Source: JAOAJF01 sp046295675 (GTDB lineage: Archaea > Micrarchaeota > Micrarchaeia > Anstonellales > Anstonellaceae). Taken from it: DNA of 11,064 bases. Shown in pieces: positions 6,452 to 11,064 of this stretch. Under the pieces are notes generated by a model that was given only the letters and a program-made list of their open reading frames with translations, was not told the DNA's origin and did not search any database. The stretch covers positions 1-11,064 of the forward strand of contig JBKBMW010000026.1 in NCBI GenBank assembly GCA_046295675.1, in the 5' to 3' direction. A program made the translations under genes and the position numbers. Each line of letters starts with the position of its first letter. Position 1 is the first letter of the stretch.

Positions 6452-6536
6452 GCAGGGGTAGCAAAGCCTGGTCAAATGCGCCAGCTTGAGGGGCTGGTCC
6501 CTTAGGGGTTCGTGAGTTCAAATCTCACCCCCTGCA
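6452..6536 (+). tRNA. tRNA-Leu(GAG)
   Basis: The acceptor stem GCAGGGG (6452-6458) pairs with CCCCTGC (6529-6535), with discriminator A6536 as required for tRNA-Leu. The D stem is GCA/TGC, with a GG in the loop. The anticodon stem CCAGC/GCTGG (6481-6485 with 6493-6497) holds loop TTGAGGG, giving anticodon GAG at 6488-6490. A 14-nt variable arm with CCC/GGG pairing marks class II. The T arm is GTGAG/CTCAC around TTCAAAT. There is no intron and no encoded CCA. It lies between rpo3 and eL18. Confidence 0.95.
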
Positions 6537-6554
6537 TTTTAACAAGGTGAAAGC

Positions 6555-6902
6555 ATGAATATGGAAAAAATTAAAAACAAAAATAAAAAGCAAAAAGAAG
6601 AAGAAAATACTTTAGTTAAGAAAAAAATTTTCGAATTGGTTTTTAGATCAAGAAGAGCAAAAAAAGGTGTAAACCTTTCCAAAATAGAAGTTATAGCTTC
6701 AAAAACAAAAGAAGACGGAATTTTTGTTGTTCCAGATAAAGTACTAGGGGCTGGAAAATTAACAAAACCTATAACAATTTGTGCACTTGGTTATTCTAAA
6801 AGTGCACTGGAGGCTTTAATTAAATCCTCTTGCCAAATTCTAGAATTTTCAAAATTAAATGAAATGCTTAAACAAAACAAAAAAATTTTTTTAGTTAGGT
6901 GA
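6555..6902 (+). CDS. rpl18e: Large ribosomal subunit protein eL18
   Basis: eL18 is an archaeal/eukaryotic 50S protein structurally related to uL15. The 115 residues show the family pattern: a basic helix with LVFRSRRAKKGVNLSKIE, then the strand-turn VVPDKVLGAGKLTKPI (the KVLG.G.L motif), ICALGYSKSALE, and the terminal IFLVR. The length is close to the usual ~120 aa. The first 20 or so residues are Lys-rich and poorly conserved. The ATG at 6555 lies four bases after GGTGA (6546-6550). The second ATG (6561) would be too far from the site. The TGA stop is part of the AGGTGA ribosome-binding site for uL13, indicating coupled translation. Confidence 0.94.
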   Translation: MNMEKIKNKNKKQKEEENTLVKKKIFELVFRSRRAKKGVNLSKIEVIASKTKEDGIFVVPDKVLGAGKLTKPITICALGYSKSALEALIKSSCQILEFSKLNEMLKQNKKIFLVR

Positions 6903-6907
6903 AAAAA

Positions 6908-7327
6908 ATGAAAATTTACAATGGAAAAGATCAAATTGCCGGAAGGCTGGCTTCAAAAATAGCAAAAGAATTGTTAGAAGGTGAAGAAATTATAGTAATA
7001 AATGCTTCTTCTTTAGTAATAAGTGGTTCGCAAAAATCCAATATCGAAAAATTAAAAATACGCAGAAGCCTTACAGATAAAAGAAATCCTGAACACAATG
7101 AAAAATTTCCAAGAGTACCTTATCTACTATTTAAAAAGATGGTTCGAGGCATGCTACCAAAAAAAACTTCTAGATCCAAACTTGCACTTAAAAGATTGAA
7201 AGTTTATGACGAAGTTCCTATAGGAATAGATGCTTCAAAAAGTATTGATCCAAAATTAACCAAGCAGTCTCTTTTTAAATCCACTACATTAAAAAAGATT
7301 TGTCAGGCTTTTGGTTATAATAATTAG
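6908..7327 (+). CDS. rpl13: Large ribosomal subunit protein uL13
   Basis: uL13 binds 23S rRNA early in 50S assembly. The 139-residue product shows the archaeal pattern: a short N-terminal strand with GRLASKIAKELLEGE, INASSLVISG (31-40), and the signature FKKMVRGMLPKKTSRS (75-90), followed by ALKRLKVYDEVP. The frame could be read from GTG at 6899, but that codon is itself inside the AGGTGA Shine-Dalgarno sequence (6897-6902), so the ATG at 6908 is the start. The eL18 stop and this site overlap. The TAG stop likewise starts the AGGTGAG of uS9. L18e-L13-S9 is a conserved archaeal trio. Confidence 0.95.
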   Translation: MKIYNGKDQIAGRLASKIAKELLEGEEIIVINASSLVISGSQKSNIEKLKIRRSLTDKRNPEHNEKFPRVPYLLFKKMVRGMLPKKTSRSKLALKRLKVYDEVPIGIDASKSIDPKLTKQSLFKSTTLKKICQAFGYNN

Positions 7328-7336
7328 GTGAGTTAA

Positions 7337-7753
7337 ATGGGAAGAAAAGGAAAAAAGGAAGTTGTGTTCTTTGCACGAGGAAAAAGAAAAGAAAGTATAG
7401 TGCGGGTAAGACTAAAAGAAGGAAAGGGTACAATAAGGTTTAATTCGCTTTCCTTAGATGCACTTGAAAACAAATATATAAAAAATATAATCTTAGAGCC
7501 TTTGGTTGTTGTAGGAGATAATCTTGCCTCCAAGCTCGATATTTCTATAAATGCAAGAGGAGGTGGACAAATGGGTCAAGCCCAAGCAGCTGCGATTGCA
7601 ATAGCAAAAGCACTAGTTTCCTATCAACCTGGATTAAAAGAAAAACTTTTAGCTGAAAACAGAACTTTATTTGTAGAAGATGTCAGAAGAGTGGAGCCAA
7701 AGAAATATAAGGGTCCAAAAGCTAGGGCAAGATTCCAAAAATCTTATAGATAA
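7337..7753 (+). CDS. rps9: Small ribosomal subunit protein uS9
   Basis: uS9 sits in the 30S head, with its C-terminal tail reaching the P-site tRNA anticodon region. Family marks in the 138 residues are ARGKRKESIVRVRLKEGKG at 13-31, ARGGGQMGQAQAAAIAIAKAL (the glycine-rich turn and helix) in the middle, and the basic end KARARFQKSYR, whose final Tyr-Arg is conserved. The length is normal. The ATG is four bases after GGTGAG (7327-7332). The next gene, rpo10, begins ten bases downstream, with its own GGTGAG directly after the uS9 stop. Confidence 0.96.
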   Translation: MGRKGKKEVVFFARGKRKESIVRVRLKEGKGTIRFNSLSLDALENKYIKNIILEPLVVVGDNLASKLDISINARGGGQMGQAQAAAIAIAKALVSYQPGLKEKLLAENRTLFVEDVRRVEPKKYKGPKARARFQKSYR

Positions 7754-7763
7754 AGGTGAGAAA

Positions 7764-7961
7764 ATGTATTTTCCAGTAAGGTGTTTTAGTTGTGGTGCCC
7801 CAATAGCACAATTATGGGAAGAGTATCAAAACAGACTAAACAAAGGTGAGAAGCCAGCAGATATCTTAAATGATCTAAAAGTGAGAAGAATTTGCTGCAG
7901 AAGAATGTTTTTATCACATGTGGAGGTATCAGAAGAACTAATAAAATATGACAAATTTTAA
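7764..7961 (+). CDS. rpo10: DNA-directed RNA polymerase subunit Rpo10 (N)
   Basis: Rpo10 is a small zinc protein of the RNAP assembly platform (Rpo3-Rpo11-Rpo10-Rpo12). The 65 residues have the zinc ligands Cys7 and Cys10 in the motif RCFSCG and the unusual adjacent pair Cys44-Cys45 in RRICCRRMFL, all intact. The length equals the family norm. The same frame is open upstream to 7680 inside uS9, but the ATG at 7764 is the family N-terminus and follows GGTGAG (7755-7760) by three bases. In many archaea rpoK follows rpoN in this cluster. Here the next gene is a tRNA. Confidence 0.96.
   Translation: MYFPVRCFSCGAPIAQLWEEYQNRLNKGEKPADILNDLKVRRICCRRMFLSHVEVSEELIKYDKF
7942..7949 (+). promoter_or_regulatory. 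Candidate TATA box for tRNA-Pro inside the rpo10 3' end
   Basis: TAAAATAT lies about 24 bases before the tRNA-Pro 5' end, within the last codons of rpo10. It is identical to the octamer before tRNA-Leu. This would allow tRNA-Pro its own transcript inside the operon. The assignment is by position and repetition only. Confidence 0.35.
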
Positions 7962-7968
7962 ATCGGTT

Positions 7969-8042
7969 GGGGCCATGAGGTAACCTGGCTATCCTGCCAG
8001 CTTGGGGTGCTGGTTATCCGAGTTCAAATCTCGGTGGCCCCA
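7969..8042 (+). tRNA. tRNA-Pro(GGG)
   Basis: The acceptor stem GGGGCCA (7969-7975) pairs with TGGCCCC (8035-8041), with discriminator A8042. The D stem is AGG/CCT, with a GG in the loop. The anticodon stem CCAGC/GCTGG (7997-8001 with 8009-8013) encloses TTGGGGT, giving anticodon GGG at 8004-8006. A 4-nt variable loop makes it class I. The T arm is CCGAG/CTCGG around TTCAAAT. There is no intron and no encoded CCA. The gene lies 7 bases after the rpo10 stop. Confidence 0.95.
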
Positions 8043-8081
8043 AGTCTGTTTAAAAAATTATGCTAACAAAGTGGTGATGGA

Positions 8082-8906
8082 ATGTCTGATAGTTTGTTGA
8101 TTAAACAAGAAAAATATTTAGAAAGTGGTATACATATAGGTACGAAAATTCGTACTATAGATATGCAAAAATTTATTTTCAAAAAAAGAAGTGATGGTCT
8201 TTATGTTTTGGATCTTAGAGTTATTGATGAGAGATTAAAAATAGCTGCAAAGATTATCTCAAAATATGATCCAAAAAAAGTTTATGTGATTGCTTCTAGA
8301 ACTTATTCTTCAATGACTGCAAAAGCTTTTGAAAAATTAACTTCTATAAATGCAATTTGTGGTAGATTTATTCCAGGAAGAATGACAAATATAGGAAGAA
8401 AAGATTTTATAGAACCTGAGCTTGTTATCATTTGTGACCCAAAAGGAGAAAGACAAGCAGTTATTGAATGCGGTAATTTAGGAATTCCTACTATTGGTCT
8501 GTGTGATACGGATAACTTCACTTTTTTTATAGATTGGATTATCCCATGCAACAACAAAGGAAGAAAATCTTTAAGTCTTATTTTTTGGTTACTTGCAAGA
8601 GAGCTTGCAATGTCTTCAAATAAAATCTCTTCTTATGATGAGTTTAAACCTGATTTGGATGAATTTGAAGTTTTGTGTTCTCAATTTTTAGATGAGGAAT
8701 CAAAAAAACAAAAAGAAGAAAATGAAGAAGAACAACCAGAAACAATTTCAGAAGAAATCCAACAAAATCAAAAAGAAATAAAAAAAGAGCAAGATGTTAT
8801 AGGAGAAAAGCAAGAACAAGAAGAAAAAAAGACGATTAAACCAAAAGAAAATAAAGAAACTCCAAAAACAAGAAAGAAAAAAGGAACAAGATCTAAAACT
8901 AAATAA
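8082..8906 (+). CDS. rps2: Small ribosomal subunit protein uS2 with long charged tail
   Basis: uS2 binds late on the back of the 30S subunit between head and body. The archaeal core occupies residues about 7-200: SGIHIGTKIRT near 15-25, FIFKKRSDGLYVLDL at 31-45, the GRFIPGRMTN loop (94-103), and IPCNNKGRKSLSL (154-166) followed by WLLAREL. From about residue 205 to 274 there is a tail of almost only Glu, Lys, Gln, Asn and Thr, ending in a Lys/Arg-rich stretch. It is probably disordered and much longer than in most archaeal uS2. The ATG is three bases after GGTGAT (8073-8078). The stop codon lies inside the last codons of the convergent enolase gene (8-bp overlap). Confidence 0.95.
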   Translation: MSDSLLIKQEKYLESGIHIGTKIRTIDMQKFIFKKRSDGLYVLDLRVIDERLKIAAKIISKYDPKKVYVIASRTYSSMTAKAFEKLTSINAICGRFIPGRMTNIGRKDFIEPELVIICDPKGERQAVIECGNLGIPTIGLCDTDNFTFFIDWIIPCNNKGRKSLSLIFWLLARELAMSSNKISSYDEFKPDLDEFEVLCSQFLDEESKKQKEENEEEQPETISEEIQQNQKEIKKEQDVIGEKQEQEEKKTIKPKENKETPKTRKKKGTRSKTK

Positions 8907-10146
8907 CCTTTGAAAATTTTGCATTTTTTCCAAGCTGATTTTCTATCTCTAATAAGCGGTTATATTTTGCAGTTCTTTCCCCTCTGGCAGGTGCTCCAGT
9001 TTTTATCATTCCAAATCCTAGTCCAACTCCTAAATCTGCCAAAACATTATCTTCGGTTTCTCCTGATCTGTGGCTAATCATAACTTTTATGTTTTTATCT
9101 ATGCAGTATTTTGCAGTTTCAATAGCCTGACTCAATGTTCCTATCTGATTGACTTTTAGCAATAGAGTGTGCAAAGCATTTTGTGCAATAGCTCTTTTTA
9201 CTAATTTCAAGTTTGACACAGTTAAGTCATCTGCAACTACCTGACAATTTTTTATCCTTTTTTTTAATTCAGCAAAATAAAAAGAAGAATTTTCCTCAAA
9301 AGGGTCTTCTATTGAAATTATTTTATGCGATTTTATCAGTTCAATCCAAAATTCCAAAAGTTCAGAAGAATCCATCTTTTTTCCATCTATAAAATATTTT
9401 TGTTCTTTTTGATTAAAAAAGGAGTTTGCTGCAGCATCCAATCCTATAAATATCTTGTTTTTGTATCCACTTTCCTCTATAGAAGATTCTAAAAGCTCAA
9501 TGGCTTGTTTTGTATTTTTTAATGGAGGGGCAAATCCACCTTCATCACCTAAATTTGTTGCATTTTTTCCATATTTTTGTTTTATTAAATTTTTAAGGAT
9601 ATGATATACTTCTACTCCAGCCCAAAGAGCATCATTAAATTTTTTAAAATTTTTTGGTACAATCATAAACTCTTGAATTGAAAGCTCATTTCCAGCATGT
9701 ACTCCTCCATTTATTACATTCATAAAAGGAATGGGAAGGATTTTACAACCAAAAAGTTGATATACTTCTTTTTTCTTACTTAATGCTGCTGCTTTAATAC
9801 AAGCTAAAGAAACAGAAACAGTGGTATTTGCACCAAGTCTTGCCATATTAGTAGTTCCATCTAATTCTATTAAGGTTTGATCTATTTTTTCTTGTTCTGT
9901 TATTTCATTACCTTTTAGTTTTTTAGATATAAGTTCTATATTTTTAATAGCTTTTTTTATTCCTAAACCATTTAGTCTTTTTTCTCCATCTCTTATCTCG
10001 ATTGCTTCCTTGTTTCCTTTAGAAGCCCCTGAAGGTGCATATGCCTTTGCTTTTATTCCATTTTCAAGTTCAACTATTGTCATTAGAGTTGGGTTTGCCC
10101 TACTATCCAATACTTCTATTCCATATATTTTTTTTATTTTTGTCAT
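8899..10146 (-). CDS. eno: Enolase (phosphopyruvate hydratase)
   Basis: Enolase interconverts 2-phosphoglycerate and phosphoenolpyruvate in glycolysis and gluconeogenesis and needs Mg2+. The 415 residues are near full family length. Visible sites are the N-terminal EVLDSRANPT, the mobile loop SGASKG (39-44), NGGVHAGN with His150, QEF with Glu159, GDEGG with Glu202, the metal ligands Asp237 (GLDAAANSF), Glu280 (SIEDPF) and Asp306/307 (VADDLTV), the catalytic Lys331 (LLKVNQIGT), SHRSGETED with His359, and KTGAPARGER with Lys382. All expected catalytic residues are present. The loop has Lys where Thr is usual (SGASTG). The gene converges on uS2 with an 8-bp overlap. No Shine-Dalgarno sequence precedes the ATG. 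A TATA-like sequence about 26 bases upstream suggests a leaderless mRNA. Confidence 0.97.
   Translation of the reverse strand: MTKIKKIYGIEVLDSRANPTLMTIVELENGIKAKAYAPSGASKGNKEAIEIRDGEKRLNGLGIKKAIKNIELISKKLKGNEITEQEKIDQTLIELDGTTNMARLGANTTVSVSLACIKAAALSKKKEVYQLFGCKILPIPFMNVINGGVHAGNELSIQEFMIVPKNFKKFNDALWAGVEVYHILKNLIKQKYGKNATNLGDEGGFAPPLKNTKQAIELLESSIEESGYKNKIFIGLDAAANSFFNQKEQKYFIDGKKMDSSELLEFWIELIKSHKIISIEDPFEENSSFYFAELKKRIKNCQVVADDLTVSNLKLVKRAIAQNALHTLLLKVNQIGTLSQAIETAKYCIDKNIKVMISHRSGETEDNVLADLGVGLGFGMIKTGAPARGERTAKYNRLLEIENQLGKNAKFSKVI
8924..8929 (+). terminator. Candidate poly-U terminator of the uS2 operon, inside eno (antisense)
   Basis: On the plus strand a TTTT run (8917-8920) and a T6 run (8924-8929) start 11 bases after the uS2 stop. 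Archaeal termination often needs only U-tracts. If used, the 3' end of the operon mRNA would be antisense to the eno 3' end. Confidence 0.35.
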
Positions 10147-10165
10147 ATTCAGATTTTTTTAAGAA

Positions 10166-10176
10166 GATTTAAAAAG
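10166..10176 (-). promoter_or_regulatory. Candidate TATA box of eno
   Basis: Read on the minus strand the sequence is CTTTTTAAATC, centred about 25 bases before the eno ATG. Transcription would then begin at or next to the ATG, giving a leaderless message. This agrees with the absence of a ribosome-binding site. Confidence 0.45.
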
Positions 10177-10200
10177 ATAGCCTCAATCCTCTATTTAGTA

Positions 10201-10260
10201 TTAAACAATTATTTATTAAACGATTATTTTAAAAGCACTTAATTTAAAAGCACTTAAAAA
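10201..10260. repeat. Two adjacent pairs of 15-bp tandem repeats between eno and an unknown gene
   Basis: The first pair is TTAAACAATTATTTA (10201-10215) and TTAAACGATTATTTT (10216-10230), 13 of 15 identical. The second pair is AAAAGCACTTAATTT (10231-10245) and AAAAGCACTTAAAAA (10246-10260), with the first 12 bases identical. All four units abut with no spacer. The block occupies the promoter space between divergent genes and could hold regulator sites or simply be a product of local duplication. Confidence 0.7.
10252..10260 (+). promoter_or_regulatory. Candidate TATA box of the unknown 130-codon gene
   Basis: ACTTAAAAA at the end of the repeat block is centred about 28 bases before the ATG at 10284. 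That start has no Shine-Dalgarno sequence, so a leaderless or near-leaderless transcript would fit. A second TATA-like stretch (TTTAAAAG, 10243-10250) lies one repeat upstream. Confidence 0.35.
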
Positions 10261-10283
10261 TCCAAAGGTCGGAATTTAGAAAA

Positions 10284-10676
10284 ATGACAGATTATCTTAA
10301 AAATTTTCCTGCTAAAAAAAATCTTCCAAAAACAGACACGGGGATTTTTATTGTTGATAAAACAATATTAAAAAAGTTTAATAATGGTAGTTTAAATATA
10401 AAAAATAAAGAAGAAGTAGAAAGTAATGGATATAAAATTGGATTTATTAGTTTCGATTTCTTGTTAAGACTATATGAAATATCAAAAGAGAACACTTTTT
10501 TCATTAATAAAAATTTGTTGAAGAAAGAAATTATTGGTTATTTAAATAAATCTGTAAATTTTAGAAATGTCGATGATCTTGAAAAAACAGAAAATAAAGT
10601 AATTAAAAGCATTGAGAAACATATAAATAAAGGAAAAAAAGAATACTTGCGTACTAAAAAAGAACGTAAGCTCTAA
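10284..10676 (+). CDS. Hypothetical protein, 130 aa, family not recognised
   Basis: I do not recognise this protein. It is lysine-rich and basic, with no signal peptide, membrane helix, cysteine cluster or known motif that I can name. It begins MTDYLKNFPAKKNLPKTDTG. A short hydrophobic strand IFIVDKTILKKF is at 21-32, and a second hydrophobic stretch YKIGFISFDFLLRLYEIS is at 50-67. Predicted helices follow, ending in a very charged tail after residue 105 (ENKVIKSIEKHINKGKKEY). The globular look of residues 20-100 and the lack of low-complexity sequence there favour a real gene. The start has no ribosome-binding site but has a TATA-like sequence at a leaderless distance. It is divergent from eno and convergent with pcna. 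No function is proposed. Confidence 0.6.
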   Translation: MTDYLKNFPAKKNLPKTDTGIFIVDKTILKKFNNGSLNIKNKEEVESNGYKIGFISFDFLLRLYEISKENTFFINKNLLKKEIIGYLNKSVNFRNVDDLEKTENKVIKSIEKHINKGKKEYLRTKKERKL

Positions 10677-10748
10677 AATGAAACCCAAAAACCAACCAAA
10701 TTCAAATAAACCGAAATCAGAATAATATCGTAAGAAATATGGAGTCAG

Positions 10749-10766
10749 AAAAATTAAAAAAAGAAA
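10749..10766 (-). terminator. Candidate poly-U terminator of pcna
   Basis: On the minus strand, about 40 bases past the pcna stop, lies a T-rich tract containing T7 and T5 runs broken by a C and AA. This is typical of archaeal intrinsic termination, which depends on U-tracts. Confidence 0.4.
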
Positions 10767-10782
10767 GGATATTTAGTTGTAA

Positions 10783-10801
10783 AATAAAAATTGTTTTTAT
10801 T
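10783..10801. terminator. AT-only inverted repeat between convergent genes
   Basis: AATAAAAA (10783-10790) and TTTTTATT (10794-10801) are perfect 8-bp inverted arms around TTG, two bases from the pcna stop. It gives a T-rich tract on both strands and might end transcripts from both sides. The stem is weak because it has only A-T pairs. Confidence 0.3.
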
Positions 10802-10802
10802 C

Positions 10803-11064
10803 CTATTCCTGCTCAATCCTTGGGGCAAGATAATAAGTTAATTTAGCATCCATTGTTTCGTATTCAATTTTTATTGGCCTTTCCTTTTCTAAATAAATTG
10901 TAAGTGGCTGATTATCAGGGCATGCCCTAGTAATATCATCAAGATATTCAATTAAAAATGTTGCCTTTGCCTCCTTTTGTACTTCCATCGAAATTATTCC
11001 TTCAGAATCCTTTTCTTCTTCTGATATCAAATCGCTTGATTCTCCATGTGCATCTATTCTAAAT
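10803..11064 (-). CDS. pcn: DNA polymerase sliding clamp PCNA, C-terminal part (5' end outside window)
   Basis: PCNA forms the trimeric ring that tethers DNA polymerase, ligase and FEN1 to DNA. The minus-strand frame is open to the window edge, so about 86 C-terminal residues are visible. They begin FRIDAHGESSDL and continue through a strand like the FKLxAxGD segment of PCNA, then KATFLIEYLDDITRA (the helix of the second domain), PLTIYLEKERPIKIEYE, and the end LTYYLAPRIEQE, which matches the archaeal C-terminal LLAPRIE. The interdomain and PIP-binding regions lie partly outside. The C-terminus is complete, with a TAG stop at 10803-10805. Identification is secure despite truncation by the window. 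Confidence 0.93.
   Translation of the reverse strand, partial: FRIDAHGESSDLISEEEKDSEGIISMEVQKEAKATFLIEYLDDITRACPDNQPLTIYLEKERPIKIEYETMDAKLTYYLAPRIEQE

Noticed and set aside
6413..6505. Short ORF starting between rpo3 and tRNA-Leu and running into the tRNA
   Set aside because: It would read through the acceptor, D and anticodon arms of the tRNA; there is no ribosome-binding site or family similarity.
7680..7763. Upstream extension of the rpo10 frame into uS9
   Set aside because: The family N-terminus MYFPVRCFSCG begins at 7764, right after a strong ribosome-binding site.
8048..8059. TATA-like GTTTAAAAAATT before uS2
   Set aside because: Transcription from it would start at about 8079, after the GGTGAT ribosome-binding site of uS2, so it is unlikely to drive that gene.
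8303..8557. Minus-strand frame opposite uS2
   Set aside because: It is fully contained in a conserved gene, with no promoter or start signal.
8634..8675. C-box-like ATGATGA followed by CTGA, like a C/D box guide RNA
   Set aside because: It lies in uS2 codons, the final D box is missing, and such short motifs are expected by chance.
10678..10725. 15-codon ORF after the unknown gene
   Set aside because: It is too short, Lys/Asn/Pro-rich and lacks a ribosome-binding site; nothing else supports a gene between 10677 and 10802.
1..11064. Search by eye for CRISPR arrays, transposases, integrases, toxin-antitoxin or defence genes
   Set aside because: No spaced direct-repeat arrays, no recognisable mobile or defence proteins and no terminal inverted repeats were seen; the window is core housekeeping sequence.

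Overview
The window is a compact, AT-rich stretch of an archaeal chromosome, with almost every base in a gene. The domain assignment is firm. It carries archaeal/eukaryotic-type ribosomal proteins (eL34, eL14, eL18), RNA polymerase subunits Rpo3 (D) and Rpo10 (N), an archaeal-type adenylate kinase, the H/ACA pseudouridine synthase Cbf5, the EMC3-like insertase family (DUF106) and a PCNA clamp. It also has a serine tRNA with a typical archaeal intron. Short proteins, very low GC, Lys/Glu/Gln/Asn-rich tails, a zinc-less eL34 and the fused operon order suggest a DPANN-type lineage (Woesearchaeota/Pacearchaeota-like). That finer placement is inference.

Layout. From 1 to about 8906 one long plus-strand array reads: secY (C-terminal part), adkA, EMC3-like, eL34, cmk, eL14, cbf5, tRNA-Ser(GGA), uS13, uS4, uS11, rpo3, tRNA-Leu(GAG), eL18, uL13, uS9, rpo10, tRNA-Pro(GGG), uS2. 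Two blocks that are often separate in archaea (secY...cbf5-S13-S4-S11-rpoD and L18e-L13-S9-rpoN...S2) are joined here. tRNA genes sit at three of the junctions. Most genes have a Shine-Dalgarno core GGTGA 3 to 5 bases before the start, often containing the stop codon of the preceding gene, which suggests translational coupling. From 8899 to 10146 an enolase gene runs on the minus strand and interlocks tail-to-tail with uS2. A short intergenic region with paired 15-bp tandem repeats (10201-10260) separates it from a divergent unrecognised gene of 130 codons (10284-10676). The window ends in the C-terminal part of pcna on the minus strand.

Function. The main array couples ribosome assembly (nine ribosomal proteins), transcription (two RNAP subunits), rRNA/tRNA pseudouridylation (Cbf5), membrane insertion (SecY and the EMC3-like protein) and nucleotide supply (AdkA, Cmk). 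Enolase adds glycolysis/gluconeogenesis and PCNA adds replication. I see no defence system, CRISPR array, mobile element or phage gene. The main points of interest are structural: a BHB intron in a tRNA overlapping cbf5, loss of the eL34 zinc site, altered Cmk motifs, an unusual SecY loop, tails on ribosomal proteins, and the repeat-bearing eno/unknown intergenic region.
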